A stretch of DNA of 64,000 nt from Devosia equisanguinis (GCF_900631955.1 NZ_UZWD01000040.1:1-64000), one strand, 5' to 3'; shown: positions 1-10,159, numbered from the stretch's first letter. Translations and numbers: made by a program. Notes: a model not told the origin generated them from the sequence alone.

Positions 1-21
1 GGTCAGGCCCGAGGGTGACGG
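1..21 (+). repeat. Copy of a dispersed short palindromic repeat (partial)
   Basis: The left edge carries GGTCAGGCCCGAGGGTGACG. This matches the right part of a complete copy at 32240-32265 and, reversed, 36681-36705. The complete copy has a perfect 8-bp stem, CCCTCGGG/CCCGAGGG. The part before the window is not visible. No function can be assigned; it looks like a REP-type intergenic element. Confidence 0.5.
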
Positions 22-100
22 CCGGTGGGGAGGGTGACGGCTGGTGGGTGGGCGAAAGGTAGGGAACACCCCGGAGGACAGCACGCTGCGCCACCGCCCC

Positions 101-910
101 TCAGAAATTGGCGAACTGCGGCGCGATGGATTCGGCGAGGGCCGCGGCGTTGGTGCGGTCTTCGGGAAGCGCTATGGAGCTGGCGCGGTTGAGGAGGTCA
201 TCGACCTGTGCCTGATCCACCGTGCCCTGGCAGCGAATATGGGAGAGGTTGAGCCACATCAGCCCTTCCACCGGCTGCGCCTCGATGCCCTGCACGCCAT
301 TGAACAGCATGTCGCCGAGACGGGCCTGGGCCAGGCAATGGCCCTTGCGGGCAGCCAGCGAGAACCAGCGGGCGCTCTGAATGGCGTTGACGCCAAGCCC
401 GCCTTCTTCGGTATAGAGTAGCCCAACGCGATATTGGGCATCGGCATCGCCGAAATAGGTGGCGGCATGCAGCAGCAGCGCATGCGAGCGATCGATATCC
501 GCGGGAATGCCAGCATCGGGCACGCCTTCGCGGTAATAGTCGCCGACCTTGACGAAAGACTGGGCGACGATATCAGCCTCGACGCCCTTGGGCGCCGCAT
601 CGGCATGCTGATTGGCGATCTGGGCGAAATAGCCGAAGGCGCGCGCCGGGTCCTTGTCCACGCCTTCGCCGTTTTCATACATGGTGCCAAGCTGCCAGAG
701 AGCGAGCGGCTGCCCGGCCTCGGCGGCGTTTTCGAGCGCCGAAATATAAGCATCGCCCGACACACCGCCGCCAGCGCCGTCCAGCATATTTGCCAGATCG
801 AGCGCGGCATCGGCTGCCGTCTGGGCCTGGGCGGGGATCACCGCTGCCAAAAAGGCAAGGGCGAAGCCAGCCGCAGCGGAAGCCAGGGAGTGTTCCCGTA
901 TGGTCCGCAT
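101..910 (-). CDS. exoR: ExoR-like periplasmic Sel1-repeat protein
   Basis: The 269-residue product starts with a classical signal peptide: basic residues, a hydrophobic stretch to about residue 25, and an AQA-Q cleavage site at 29/30. Sel1/TPR-like helical repeats follow, for example around LALWQLGTMYENGEGV and DAQYRVGLLY. Length and layout match rhizobial ExoR (about 268 residues), the periplasmic inhibitor of the ExoS-ChvI two-component system controlling exopolysaccharide and motility. That role is inferred from the family. The ATG at 910 is chosen because AGGAG lies just upstream and the signal peptide begins there; the frame stays open much further upstream without signal-like sequence. 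exoS and chvI are not in the window. Another periplasmic Sel1 protein is the main alternative. Confidence 0.78.
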   Translation of the reverse strand: MRTIREHSLASAAAGFALAFLAAVIPAQAQTAADAALDLANMLDGAGGGVSGDAYISALENAAEAGQPLALWQLGTMYENGEGVDKDPARAFGYFAQIANQHADAAPKGVEADIVAQSFVKVGDYYREGVPDAGIPADIDRSHALLLHAATYFGDADAQYRVGLLYTEEGGLGVNAIQSARWFSLAARKGHCLAQARLGDMLFNGVQGIEAQPVEGLMWLNLSHIRCQGTVDQAQVDDLLNRASSIALPEDRTNAAALAESIAPQFANF

Positions 911-1501
911 GATTCTCCTTTTGCCCGCCGGAAGCTGGGCAGATGACAGATCGGCAGCTGGGCCTTCCAGAACTGCCGTGGGCAGGCCTGTGGCCATGCC
1001 CGGAATTTCTCGTATCAAGCTTGCACCGCAAAACCGCGCGGAAAAAGCAAAGTATGAATTTTGGGTAAACCGGCATTGTGACAGCATTTCAGCCATGCCC
1101 ATCACAAGCGCGCGCTTTGCGAATGCCGCCCATCGGGCCGGGGTCCGCTCTGCAGTCAAAAACGCAAGGTCACGCACATGCTCACCATAATCCGGCGGAG
1201 TCCCGCCCATTCCGTGGCAAAGGGAGCAGAGCACGACAGACCAAGGGCCCGAACATGGCACCCCATCATCGTCGCCAGCACCCGCCCCCGAATGCCTTGG
1301 CGTCTCGTTTAAGATGAGATTGTGGCGACAAACATCGCCAATTCCTTGCCGTCTCGCCGCTGAAACCGGATTCACCATCCATGTTGCCGAATCGTCACAG
1401 CCACACCGGTTTCCCCGTCCAATCACGGATCCGCGATTGCCCACACTCTCCTCGCTGGCGATAGTTGCGGCGTTATCGCGATGCGCGACCGGGAGACCGA
1501 A
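911..1501. other. Intergenic region, no gene recognised
   Basis: This 590-base stretch between the divergent exoR and ABC exporter genes should hold both promoters. Several frames stay open across it, but none has a good ribosome site plus protein-like sequence. The only notable elements are at its right end, described separately. Confidence 0.5.
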
Positions 1502-1609
1502 ATGAAAAAGATCATGTCCAGCACGACCCTTTCCCATTTCCAATCGGACATGATCTCTCATGCATCGGACTTGTTCCCGGGGAGCGCGGCCAGCCAACCG
1601 ACGCCGTAA
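1502..1609 (+). CDS. Possible 35-residue upstream ORF of the ABC exporter
   Basis: GGGAG at 1491-1495 sits six bases before ATG AAA AAG, a stronger initiation site than the one in front of the exporter. The reading frame encodes a 35-residue peptide and ends at TAA 1607-1609, overlapping the exporter start at 1560 in a different frame. It could be a leader peptide that couples or limits exporter translation, or it could mark the true start of the exporter if a single-base error has shifted the frame. No homologue is recognised. Confidence 0.3.
   Translation: MKKIMSSTTLSHFQSDMISHASDLFPGSAASQPTP
1509..1556. promoter_or_regulatory. 11-bp inverted repeat just before the ABC exporter start
   Basis: AGATCATGTCC (1509-1519) and GGACATGATCT (1546-1556) are perfect inverted copies separated by 26 bases, ending three bases before the ATG at 1560. 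In RNA this could fold into a stem covering the translation start region; in DNA it could be an operator. Function unknown. Confidence 0.45.
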
Positions 1610-3404
1610 CCCGCTTTTCCTCCGCTTTTTCGGATCGACCGAAGCGCCGCAGCACGCTGCGCGCAAACCCACACGCTTTGCCCGCTTCCTGGGCTATTAT
1701 CGGCCGCACATAAAACTGCTGGCAGCAGTGCTTTCGGCTGCCGTGCTGGTGGCTGGCACGGCCATCACCCTGCCCTTGCTGGCCAATTCCATCGTCTCGC
1801 AGCTACAGCATCTGCAGGACGCGCCTGACGCCACCTGGCAGCTGCTGGCCATAGGCGCGTCTATGGTCGCTGTGTTCATCGTGCAGGCGGTTGCGACCTA
1901 TTTCGTCGATTATCGCGGCCATGCCATGGGCGCCAAGATCGAGGCACAGGTGCGACGCGACCTGTTCGAGCACTGCCAAAAACTCTCATTCACCTTCTAT
2001 GACAGGCAGCGCACCGGCCAGCTGATGAGCCGCATCAGCAATGACTCGTTGTGGCTGGGCGAGCTGTTCCACCACGGACCCGAAGACCTCACCATCGCGG
2101 TGCTGAAGTTTATCGGTGCCCTGACCATCATCGCGCTTATCGATCCAATCGTCGCGCTGGCGATCCTGGCTCTCCTGCCTTTAGCAATCGCTTATGCGCT
2201 GCATTTCAACAATCGCATGAGGCTGGCGATGACCCGCAGCAAGGAGCGCATTGCCGGGGTGAACGAGCAGGTTGAGGATGCGCTGGGCGGCATTCGCGTG
2301 GTGCAATCCTTCGGCACCGAGGCGGCGGAACTGGGTCGGTTCGACGTAGAAAACCAGCGCTTCGTGCGGAGTCGCGAGGACGGCTATCGCAGTGAGGCCC
2401 TGCTCTGGAGCGGCATGGACGGCTTTGGGCAGCTGGTCACCATCGTGGTGATTGTGCTCGGGGCGCACCGCATCCTGACCGCCAACCTGTCGGCCGGCGA
2501 TCTGCTGACGCTGCTGCTGTGCATCGGAGTGTTTCTCGATCCCATCAAGCGGCTCGATAACTTCATCCGCCTCTGGCAGGAGGGTTTTACCGGCTTCACG
2601 AGGGCCATGGAGTTGCTCGAGATCGAGCCCGATATTGTCGATCGGCCCGGCGCGATTACCCTGGAGCCGGTACGCGGGGCCATCAGTTTCAAGGATGTGC
2701 GCTTTGGCTATGAGGGCGCGGCGCGGCCGGTGTTCGACCGGCTGACCTTCGACATCATGCCAGGGCAATTCGTGGCGCTGGTGGGCCCTTCGGGCGTGGG
2801 CAAGACCACGCTCTGCAGCCTCATCCCGCGCTTCTATGACGTGCAGGGCGGCAGCATCAGCGTAGAGGGGGTGGATGTGCGGGGTTTAAGCCTGGCCAGC
2901 CTGCGGCGGCAGGTCGGGCTGGTACAGCAGGACGTCTATCTCTTTGCCGGCTCGGTGGCCGACAACCTGCGCTATGGCCGTCCGGACGCCACCGAAGACG
3001 AGATCGTGGCCGCCGCCCGCGCCGCCAATGCGCATGATTTCATCATGGGCCTACCGGACGGCTATGGCACTGATATCGGCCAGCGCGGAGTGAAGCTGTC
3101 GGGCGGGCAGAAGCAAAGGCTGACCATCGCCCGCGCCTTCCTCAAAAACCCGCCCATTCTGATCTTCGATGAAGCCACCAGCGCGCTCGACAATGAAAGC
3201 GAGCGAGCGGTGCAGGCGGCGCTGCTTGAGCTGGCCAAGGGGCGCACCATGCTGGTGATCGCCCACCGGCTCTCCACCATAAGGCATGCCGACCGCATCC
3301 TTGTGCTGACGGAGGAGGGAATCGTCGAGGACGGCACCCATGAGGCGCTGATGGCGGCGGGCGGGGTTTATGCCGGGCTGCATGCGATTGGAGGGCGGAT
3401 TTAG
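1560..3404 (+). CDS. ABC exporter, fused permease and ATPase (MsbA/MdlB-like)
   Basis: The 614-residue half-transporter has an N-terminal six-helix exporter domain (about residues 40-330) and a C-terminal nucleotide-binding domain. Walker A GPSGVGKT is at 409-416, the signature LSGGQ at 513-517, and Walker B ends in D537-E538. It belongs to the family that includes MsbA and multidrug/lipid flippases and should work as a homodimer in the inner membrane. The substrate cannot be told from sequence. The start is uncertain: ATG 1560 has no clear Shine-Dalgarno and the first 35 residues are basic and atypical, while a well-initiated out-of-frame ORF overlaps it. It converges with valS across a shared terminator. 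Confidence 0.85.
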   Translation: MHRTCSRGARPANRRRNPLFLRFFGSTEAPQHAARKPTRFARFLGYYRPHIKLLAAVLSAAVLVAGTAITLPLLANSIVSQLQHLQDAPDATWQLLAIGASMVAVFIVQAVATYFVDYRGHAMGAKIEAQVRRDLFEHCQKLSFTFYDRQRTGQLMSRISNDSLWLGELFHHGPEDLTIAVLKFIGALTIIALIDPIVALAILALLPLAIAYALHFNNRMRLAMTRSKERIAGVNEQVEDALGGIRVVQSFGTEAAELGRFDVENQRFVRSREDGYRSEALLWSGMDGFGQLVTIVVIVLGAHRILTANLSAGDLLTLLLCIGVFLDPIKRLDNFIRLWQEGFTGFTRAMELLEIEPDIVDRPGAITLEPVRGAISFKDVRFGYEGAARPVFDRLTFDIMPGQFVALVGPSGVGKTTLCSLIPRFYDVQGGSISVEGVDVRGLSLASLRRQVGLVQQDVYLFAGSVADNLRYGRPDATEDEIVAAARAANAHDFIMGLPDGYGTDIGQRGVKLSGGQKQRLTIARAFLKNPPILIFDEATSALDNESERAVQAALLELAKGRTMLVIAHRLSTIRHADRILVLTEEGIVEDGTHEALMAAGGVYAGLHAIGGRI

Positions 3405-3411
3405 GACTTAC

Positions 3412-3443
3412 AAAAAAGGCCCGGCATTGCTGCCGGGCCGTTT
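3412..3443. terminator. Bidirectional intrinsic terminator between the ABC exporter and valS
   Basis: GGCCCGGCA (3418-3426), loop TTGC and TGCCGGGCC (3431-3439) form a 9-bp perfect stem. It is flanked by an A-run on the left and TTT on the right, so it can end transcripts from both convergent genes. Confidence 0.85.
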
Positions 3444-3445
3444 GA

Positions 3446-6202
3446 TCAGCTCAAGCGCTGGAGTGCTTCGCGGATTTTGCTGCGGCGCTCGAGGGCGGCG
3501 TCGCGGCGGGCCTTTTGCTCTTCGATCACCTCTTCGGGCGCCTTGGCGACGAATTGCTCATTGCCGAGTTTCTTGTCGATCTGGGCGATTTCGCCGTCGA
3601 GTTTTCCGACTTCCTTTTCGAGGCGGGCCTTTTCGACGGCGATGTCGATAACGCCGGCCAGCGGCAGCGCATAGGTGGCTTCGCCCACCACGAACTGGGC
3701 GGACTCGCCGGGCACGTCATTGCTGGGCGTGATCTCTTCGAGGCGCGCCAGACGAGAAATCAGCGAGGTGCCGGCAACGAGGCGACGCAGGGTCTCCTCC
3801 CCTGCCCCTGTGACCACCAGCTGCAGCTTGGCGCTAGCCGGAACGTTCATCTCGGCGCGCACCGAGCGGACATTGGAAATGACATCGATCAGCCAGGCCA
3901 GTTCCGCATCCGCGGCCGCATCTTCGAGGCCGGAGAGATCGGGCCATTCGGTGAGCACGAGCAGGTTCTCGCGCCTGGGGCCGAATTCCCCGGTCTTTTC
4001 CCAGAGCTCTTCGGTGACGAAGGGCATCATCGGGTGCAGCATGACCAGGATCTGGTCGAGCGCCCAGGCGGCTGTGGCGCGGGTCTCGGCCTTGGCGGCC
4101 TCGTCCTCGCCCATGAAGACGGGCTTGGCGAACTCCACATACCAGTCGCAGAACGTGCCCCAGACGAAATCATAGGCGCTATTGGCGGCTTCGTTGAACT
4201 TGTAGTCCTCGATGCCGGCGCGCACGGCGGCCAGGCCACGGGCGGTGGCGCCGACAATCCAGCGATTGAGCGGCAGCGTGTTGGCCTTGGGATCATAACC
4301 CTCGACGCGGCGGCACTCGTTCATCTCGAGGAAGCGTGCGGCGTTCCAGATCTTGGTGACGAAGTTGCGATAGCCCTCGACGCGCGAAATGGCGAGCTTG
4401 AGGTCACGCCCCTGCGCGGCCATGGCGGCAAGCGTGAAGCGGGTGGCATCGGCGCCATATTCGTCGATGAGTTTGAGGGGATCGATGACGTTCCCCTTGG
4501 TCTTGCTCATCTTCTGGCCCTTCTCGTCGCGGACCAGAGCATGCATGTAGACGGTGTGGAACGGTTCCTCGTCGAGGAATTCGAGGCCCATCATCATCAT
4601 GCGGGCGACCCAGAAGAAGATGATGTCGAAACCGGTGACCAACACGCTGGTCGGGTAATAGCGCTTGAGCTCGGCCGTCTCGTCCGGCCAGCCCAGGGTC
4701 GAGAACGGCCAGAGGGCGGAGGAGAACCAGGTGTCGAGCACGTCGGGATCGCGGGTGAGCTCCACCGGCTTGCCATAGTGCTTTTCGGCTGCGGCCAGAG
4801 CCTCGGCCTCGTCGGAGGCGACAAAGGCTTCGCCATCGGGACCATACCAGGCCGGAATCTGGTGGCCCCACCAGAGCTGGCGCGAAATGCACCAGGGCTT
4901 GATGTTTTCGAGCCAGGCGAAATAGGTGTTTTCGTATTGTTGCGGCACGAACTTGGTGCGGCCTTCGCGCACCGAAGCCAGCGCCGGCTGGGCCAGCACA
5001 TCGGCCTTGACCCACCACTGGTCGGTCAGGAAGGGCTCGATGACGACGAGTTTGCTCTTCTCGTCATGCGGCACCATGATCTTCTTGTCTTCGATGTGAT
5101 CGAGGCCGCGCGTCGGGTTTTCTTCGGCCAGCGCGCTGAGATCGGCAACGATAGCCTTGCGGGCGTCGAACCGGTCCATGCCGCGATATTTTGCGGGCAC
5201 GAAATCGGCATCGATGATGGCGCCGCGGGTGGTGAAGACATTGATCGGCTCGACGCCGGCGCGGACGCCGACTTCAAAGTCGTTGAAATCATGCGCCGGG
5301 GTAATCTTCACCGCGCCGGTGCCCAGGGTCGGGTCGGCATACTCATCGGCAACAACGGGAATACGGCGACCAACCAGCGGCAGCTCGATGAACTTGCCGA
5401 CAAGACCGGCATAGCGCTCGTCTTCCGGATGCACGGCGACGGCGACGTCGCCCAGCATGGTTTCCGGGCGGGTGGTAGCGACGATGATGTAGTCGCGCGT
5501 CTCGGTGCCGGTGACGTTGCCCTCTTCGTCCTTGACGGGGAACTCGTAGGTCACGCCATCGGCCAGCGGATAGCGCAGGTGCCACATATGGCCCTTGACC
5601 TCGATGTTCTCCACTTCGAGGTCGGAGATGGCGGTTTCGAGGCCCGGATGCCAGTTCACCAGGCGCTTGGCGCGATAGATCAGACCGCGCTTGTGCAGCT
5701 CGACGAACACCTTGATGACGGCACGGACCATCTGGTCGTCCGGCTCGCCTGCTGCGCCCATGGTGAAACGTTCACGCGAAAAATCGGCAGAAGCGCCCAA
5801 GCGCTTCAATTGATTCATGATCGTGCCGCCGCTCTCGCCCTTCCACTCCCAGACGCGTTCGACGAATTTCTGGCGGCCCATTTCACGACGGCCCGGCTGC
5901 TGGCGCTCCATCAGCTGACGCTCGACAATCATCTGGGTGGCGATGCCGGCATGGTCCATGCCGGGCTGCCAGAGCACGTCCTTCTTCAGCATGCGGTTGA
6001 AGCGGACGAGAATGTCCTGAACGGTGTTGTTGAGCGCGTGGCCGATATGCAGCGACCCGGTCACATTGGGCGGCGGAATGACGATGGTGAAGGGCTCCGC
6101 GCCGGGCTTGGCCCCTGCCCCGGCCTTGAAGGCGTCGGCAGCGATCCAGGCGTCGAAAATGCGCTTTTCGACGGCGGCGGGTTCATAGGTCTTTTCAAGC
6201 AT
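3446..6202 (-). CDS. valS: Valine--tRNA ligase
   Basis: This is a class I aminoacyl-tRNA synthetase that charges tRNA-Val. The 918-residue product shows HIGH at residues 52-55, a KMSKT motif near residue 564, the large CP1 editing insertion between them, and a C-terminal coiled-coil arm rich in Lys/Glu (last about 70 residues), which is typical of ValRS. The ATG at 6202 is preferred because the protein then begins [11 protein letters not shown] like its family. An in-frame ATG at 6274 would add 24 residues. No strong Shine-Dalgarno is visible at either. It lies downstream of popZ, 116 bases away. Confidence 0.96.
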   Translation of the reverse strand: MLEKTYEPAAVEKRIFDAWIAADAFKAGAGAKPGAEPFTIVIPPPNVTGSLHIGHALNNTVQDILVRFNRMLKKDVLWQPGMDHAGIATQMIVERQLMERQQPGRREMGRQKFVERVWEWKGESGGTIMNQLKRLGASADFSRERFTMGAAGEPDDQMVRAVIKVFVELHKRGLIYRAKRLVNWHPGLETAISDLEVENIEVKGHMWHLRYPLADGVTYEFPVKDEEGNVTGTETRDYIIVATTRPETMLGDVAVAVHPEDERYAGLVGKFIELPLVGRRIPVVADEYADPTLGTGAVKITPAHDFNDFEVGVRAGVEPINVFTTRGAIIDADFVPAKYRGMDRFDARKAIVADLSALAEENPTRGLDHIEDKKIMVPHDEKSKLVVIEPFLTDQWWVKADVLAQPALASVREGRTKFVPQQYENTYFAWLENIKPWCISRQLWWGHQIPAWYGPDGEAFVASDEAEALAAAEKHYGKPVELTRDPDVLDTWFSSALWPFSTLGWPDETAELKRYYPTSVLVTGFDIIFFWVARMMMMGLEFLDEEPFHTVYMHALVRDEKGQKMSKTKGNVIDPLKLIDEYGADATRFTLAAMAAQGRDLKLAISRVEGYRNFVTKIWNAARFLEMNECRRVEGYDPKANTLPLNRWIVGATARGLAAVRAGIEDYKFNEAANSAYDFVWGTFCDWYVEFAKPVFMGEDEAAKAETRATAAWALDQILVMLHPMMPFVTEELWEKTGEFGPRRENLLVLTEWPDLSGLEDAAADAELAWLIDVISNVRSVRAEMNVPASAKLQLVVTGAGEETLRRLVAGTSLISRLARLEEITPSNDVPGESAQFVVGEATYALPLAGVIDIAVEKARLEKEVGKLDGEIAQIDKKLGNEQFVAKAPEEVIEEQKARRDAALERRSKIREALQRLS

Positions 6203-6318
6203 CACGTCACTCGCAACAGCAGCGACCCGCCCGGAGAGACCGTGGCGGGTCGAAAAAAGGTTGGCAGACTTCAAGCAAATGCGGTGGACGGGGTCAACAG
6301 CGACGCAACCCCGAAACC

Positions 6319-7089
6319 TTACTCACCGCGGGAAATGCGGGAGATTTCCTTTTCCACCATGCGCTCGACCACGGATGGCAGGTTCTCGTCCAGCCATTCC
6401 TTGAGCATGGGGCGCAGCATTTCGCGCATCATGGCCTCGATGGTGAGGCCGGGATTGCCAATGCCCAGCGCATTGAGCTTGCCAATCGAACTGCGCACCG
6501 CCGCCTTGGTGGCCGGCTCCAGCAGTTCATTGGCCATGTCGCTGGTCAATGTCGGATCGGGCAAGGGCGCCACTTCGGCAAGACTGGCCTTGGGCTGCGC
6601 CGCAGCCATCGGGGCCGGCTCGGGCTCTGGCATGGGCGGCGGCGCGAAGGCAACGACCGGCTCGGGTTCGGGCGAAAACTCCGGCTCCGGGTCGAAATTC
6701 ATCGCTGGCGGATCGAATGAAGGCAGCTCTTCCGCGGGCTCGAAGGTGATATCCTCTGCTTCGACCAGAGCGGCGCTCGGCTCCTCGGCCACGTCTCCTT
6801 CCGTGTCGGCAAGCAGGGAGTCGAAACTGAAGCCACCAACCTCGTCGTCCTCGTCCTCGACGATCTGGGCAGGCGACAAAGCCAGCGGCTCGATATCGTC
6901 GAGCATATCTGAGAGGTCGCGATCGGCATTGTCGCTGACGAGACGGGCGGGCGCGGCTTCCATCGGCGGGGCGGCATGCAGGGCCGCAGGGCGGCGAGGC
7001 ACAGCGGCCGCATCGTCGTCCGCGATGATCTGCCGAATGGAGGACAGAATCTCGTCCATGGACGGTTCTTTGGGTGCCGGCTTGTTCAT
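6319..7089 (-). CDS. popZ: PopZ-family (DUF2497) polar organising protein
   Basis: The 256-residue protein has the layout of alphaproteobacterial PopZ. There is a short conserved N-terminal helix ([16 protein letters not shown], from residue 11), a long disordered Pro/Glu/Asp-rich middle, and a conserved helical C-terminus of about 70 residues ending in the [15 protein letters not shown] region. In Caulobacter, PopZ self-assembles at the cell pole and anchors the chromosome origin through ParB; that role is inferred here. Position next to valS and tolC fits the usual rhizobial gene order. Confidence 0.85.
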   Translation of the reverse strand: MNKPAPKEPSMDEILSSIRQIIADDDAAAVPRRPAALHAAPPMEAAPARLVSDNADRDLSDMLDDIEPLALSPAQIVEDEDDEVGGFSFDSLLADTEGDVAEEPSAALVEAEDITFEPAEELPSFDPPAMNFDPEPEFSPEPEPVVAFAPPPMPEPEPAPMAAAQPKASLAEVAPLPDPTLTSDMANELLEPATKAAVRSSIGKLNALGIGNPGLTIEAMMREMLRPMLKEWLDENLPSVVERMVEKEISRISRGE

Positions 7090-7222
7090 CAGTGCCTCTT
7101 ACTCATGACCCGATAGTAGCGACAACCCCGCAACTGGCTTCGCCCTGATTCGTAAATAACACCTTACCTTCTGGGTCGCCGCTGTGGAATCGCCACATCA
7201 GGGCAAGTCGGACTTCTCCCAC

Positions 7223-7256
7223 AAAAACTTGTGGCCAGGACGAGCCTGGCCACAAG
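7223..7256 (-). terminator. Intrinsic terminator after tolC
   Basis: On the minus strand CTTGTGGCCAGG, a five-base loop and CCTGGCCACAAG form a perfect 12-bp stem (plus-strand 7228-7256), followed by TTTTT. It lies 27 bases beyond the tolC stop codon. Confidence 0.9.
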
Positions 7257-7282
7257 GGATACGCGAAATAGGTTAGAAAGCG

Positions 7283-8650
7283 TCAGTCTTGGACGGTGCG
7301 CAGCTCCTGCCACACGTCCTGAACAGTCTGCGTATAGGGAACGGCCGTCTTGATGGTGACCGGCAGACCGAGATCGGCAGCGGTCAGGCGCCCCATGGCG
7401 GCGAGCAGCGAGAAGGTGGCCACCACCTTATTGTTGGCAGCGTTGATCACTGCCTCGCGGGCGCTGGTCAGCTCGGCCTGGGCATTGAGCACGTCGAGCG
7501 TGGTGCGGGTGCCCAGATCGCGTTCCTGGATCACGCCATCGAGCACCGTGGTGCTGGCGGTAACGGCGGCCTGCGCCGCCTGGCTCTGCGCATCGGCGCT
7601 CTGGATGCCGGCCCAGGCGGAGATAACCGCCTCGCGGATCTGGTCATAGGCCGACATGGCGTCGACTTCAGACTTGATCTGGTTGAGATTGGCCTTGCGC
7701 ACGCTGGAGCCGATGGCGCCGCCAGCATAGATCGGTACGGTGATCTGGAAGCCAACCGAGGCGCTGATGCCGTCAGCCTGGGGATTGCCGGATGGACCGG
7801 TCCAGCGCGTGCCGACCTGCCCAGTGACCGAGGCCGTGGGACCGAAGGCCGCCTGGGCTGCATCGGTGCTGGCCTGGGCGGCCCGAATAGCGGCCTTGGC
7901 CATGAGGATGGCCGGATGCCCGACCTCGGCCTCTGCAATTGCGGTGTCGAGGGAAGCCGGGATCAGCTTGCCGAAATTATGCGCCGTGCCCAGGCCCTGC
8001 GGCCGGGCGCCAACATAGCGCTGGAAGGTTGCCTGGCTGACTTCGAGGTTGCTGGTGGCGGCACGCAATGCCGCCTGGCCCTGGGCCAGACGCGCCTCGG
8101 CCTGAGCCACGTCGATACGCGTACCCTCGCCGACATCGAGACGGTCGCGCGCCGACTGCAGCTGCGCCTGGAAGAACTGGATATTTTCCTCGCGCAGCGC
8201 CACCAATTGCCGGCCGCTCAGCACCGCCATATAGGCCTGAATGACATTGAGCAGCACGTTCTGCTCGGCATTGCGGATCTGGTATTCGGCAGCTTCCGCG
8301 CCGGCACGAGCCGCTTCGATCTGCGCCTCGGTCTGGAAATTATCGAAAATGGTTTGGTTGTAGCTGATCCCGGCGGTCAGCGTGCTGCCGCGCGACCAGT
8401 TGCCGCCATTGAGCGAATAGTTCTGGTTGCCGCCGATGGAAGCGCCGATGGTCGGCAGCTTGCGCGACTGGGCCTGCACGATATTTTCAGCCGAGGCCTT
8501 GGCGTTGAGCAGAGCCGCCTGCAGGTCCGGCGCATGCTGGTAGGCCGCCGTCAGCGCATCGGAAATGGACTGGGCCGAAGCGGCACCCGCACCACCCCAG
8601 GACAGCGCGATGGCGAGCACGCTCGCCCCAAATACGCTCTGAAACTTCAT
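7283..8650 (-). CDS. tolC: TolC-family outer-membrane channel protein
   Basis: The 455-residue product begins with a signal peptide ending near ASAQS. It then shows the duplicated helical/beta-barrel pattern of outer membrane efflux proteins, with long Ala/Gln/Glu-rich helices. TolC trimers bridge the periplasm and serve multidrug efflux pumps and type I secretion. The ATG at 8650 is preceded by GGAGG at good spacing and starts the signal peptide, so a longer frame to 8725 is rejected. It lies 132 bases downstream of the Pcm-family gene, as in other rhizobia. It could be the exit channel for the DUF4214 proteins encoded further right (inference). Confidence 0.92.
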   Translation of the reverse strand: MKFQSVFGASVLAIALSWGGAGAASAQSISDALTAAYQHAPDLQAALLNAKASAENIVQAQSRKLPTIGASIGGNQNYSLNGGNWSRGSTLTAGISYNQTIFDNFQTEAQIEAARAGAEAAEYQIRNAEQNVLLNVIQAYMAVLSGRQLVALREENIQFFQAQLQSARDRLDVGEGTRIDVAQAEARLAQGQAALRAATSNLEVSQATFQRYVGARPQGLGTAHNFGKLIPASLDTAIAEAEVGHPAILMAKAAIRAAQASTDAAQAAFGPTASVTGQVGTRWTGPSGNPQADGISASVGFQITVPIYAGGAIGSSVRKANLNQIKSEVDAMSAYDQIREAVISAWAGIQSADAQSQAAQAAVTASTTVLDGVIQERDLGTRTTLDVLNAQAELTSAREAVINAANNKVVATFSLLAAMGRLTAADLGLPVTIKTAVPYTQTVQDVWQELRTVQD

Positions 8651-8782
8651 CAACGGCCTCCAGACCCCAAGACACATACCGCCCGGCACATGGGGTTTAC
8701 AACGGACCCAGGCAATCCCTGACAATCATTAACCTGTTCTTCATCTTTCACCGTGTCGCCACGGCAACAGACCAAGAGAATC

Positions 8783-9436
8783 TCAAAAAACGAAGCGCTC
8801 GCCCGCCGCAGCGGGGCGCAGATCATGCAGACTAGCATTGAATTCTGTACGAGCCGTGACTCCGTCGACGCCGTTCAGATAAACGGTTGCTACGCCAACG
8901 CCGCCCTGTCGGATCAGTGCGACCAGCCTCCCTCCGGGTCGCAGCCGCGCTATGAGATCGGCGGGCGCATCGGGCAAAGCCCCTTCGACGATGATGACAT
9001 CGAACATTTCGGCATTGAGGCTGTGTTCGTCGCCAAACACCACCCGCGCCGTATCAAGACCCAGGGCTGCCAGACGCGCATTGGCCTCGTCCACCAGCGC
9101 TGCATCGGCCTCCAGCCCCAGCACATGCGCCGAAAGACAGGCCAGCACTGCGGTCGAATAGCCGCTGCCGGCGCCCAGATCGAGCACCTCGTCCTGCTCA
9201 CCGATGTCAGCCAGTTCCACCAGGCGTGCAAAGACAGCCGGTGCGGCCAGGAAACGTCCCGACCCTTCCCGCATCAGATGCGGTTCATCGATATAGGCGA
9301 TGGCTTTGCGCGGTTCGGGCACGAACATCTCACGCGGCAGGCGACCCATCGCCGAAAGCAGGCGGCGATCATAGACGCCGCTGGTGCTCAACTGGCTGTC
9401 CACCATGGCGCGCCGGGCGCGGGCATAATCCACCAT
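8783..9436 (-). CDS. Protein-L-isoaspartate O-methyltransferase family protein
   Basis: The 217-residue product is a Rossmann-fold SAM-dependent methyltransferase with motif I VLDLGAGSGYST. It opens with RRAMVDSQL, typical of alphaproteobacterial Pcm-type proteins. True Pcm repairs isoaspartyl residues in aged proteins. This tolC-linked copy is one of usually two rhizobial paralogues, so its substrate is not certain and no symbol is assigned. The start at 9436 gives the family N-terminus; upstream in-frame sequence to 9505 does not look conserved. Confidence 0.85.
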   Translation of the reverse strand: MVDYARARRAMVDSQLSTSGVYDRRLLSAMGRLPREMFVPEPRKAIAYIDEPHLMREGSGRFLAAPAVFARLVELADIGEQDEVLDLGAGSGYSTAVLACLSAHVLGLEADAALVDEANARLAALGLDTARVVFGDEHSLNAEMFDVIIVEGALPDAPADLIARLRPGGRLVALIRQGGVGVATVYLNGVDGVTARTEFNASLHDLRPAAAGERFVF

Positions 9437-9558
9437 TTGCGATCTGGTCCATTCACAGCCAAGGGCATATGCTGGACGTGAATATCCATCACGCTTGTCC
9501 GACACAAGCCCGTGACCGCCTCACCGGGCCATAAAAATGCCGCGCTGGGGAAAACCTG

Positions 9559-9741
9559 CTACGGGCCAACCGATTTTTTTGGCTTGTCGGCCGGCGCGTG
9601 GTTGTCGACGGGCTGGTCCTGGGTCTTTCCATCCGGCCGGTGGCCAAGATCGTCGATATTGTCGTCCTTTTGCTCACCTTCCCCGGTTTCCAGCGGCGCC
9701 GGAGTGCTGTCATTGACGCTGTCTTTGGTGGGTCTGGCCAT
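9559..9741 (-). CDS. Small acidic hypothetical protein (60 aa)
   Basis: The frame encodes 60 residues rich in Asp, Glu, Lys and Pro, with no hydrophobic segment, so it is probably a disordered cytosolic protein. GGGAG lies about eight bases before the ATG at 9741, a convincing ribosome site. It sits between the Pcm-family gene and tRNA-Cys. No family is recognised. Confidence 0.55.
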   Translation of the reverse strand: MARPTKDSVNDSTPAPLETGEGEQKDDNIDDLGHRPDGKTQDQPVDNHAPADKPKKSVGP

Positions 9742-9868
9742 GGGCAAAGTCTCCCTGTTTACCCCTAGCCAACCCGCGAACCCGCCGGTTGTTCCAACCA
9801 GCCGCGCCAAATGGACGCGGGCCATGGCGCCGCCGGAACGATACGATCAACGATATGGGAAAACTGAA

Positions 9869-9942
9869 TGGAGGCCGCGTCCGGAATCGAACCGGAATAC
9901 ACGGATTTGCAATCCGCTGCGTAACCACTCCGCCACGCGGCC
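9869..9942 (-). tRNA. tRNA-Cys (anticodon GCA)
   Basis: The minus strand folds as a tRNA. The acceptor is GGCCGCG (9942-9936) paired with CGCGGCC (9879-9873). The anticodon loop contains TTGCAAA, and the T-loop is GGTTCGATTCC. The discriminator is U, the cysteine identity base, and CCA is encoded (9871-9869). Length is 74 nt. Confidence 0.97.
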
Positions 9943-10159
9943 TCACGAGGGCGGTTTCTAGGGGGCAGGCGCGAAAGATGCAAGAGGATTGGAGAGGTGG
10001 GAGACATTTCTTCCCATATGTCCCCTGCCCGCATCCCTTCCCTGGCCTTATCCGGCGACTTCTTGCTATGGAGAGGTTTGGCGCGTCGCGCGCCGAGCCG
10101 AAAGAACCAGCATGGCAATGCCGTGACAGGCTTTCATTTGAGCGACCAAGGTGGCGAAG

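Noticed and set aside
3515..7108. Very long open frame on the plus strand opposite valS and popZ
   Set aside because: It is the antisense shadow of two clearly identified genes in high-GC DNA; its translation is Asp/Gly/His-rich with no family resemblance.
7289..8722. 477-codon plus-strand frame opposite tolC
   Set aside because: Exact antisense shadow of tolC, with no ribosome site or recognisable domain.
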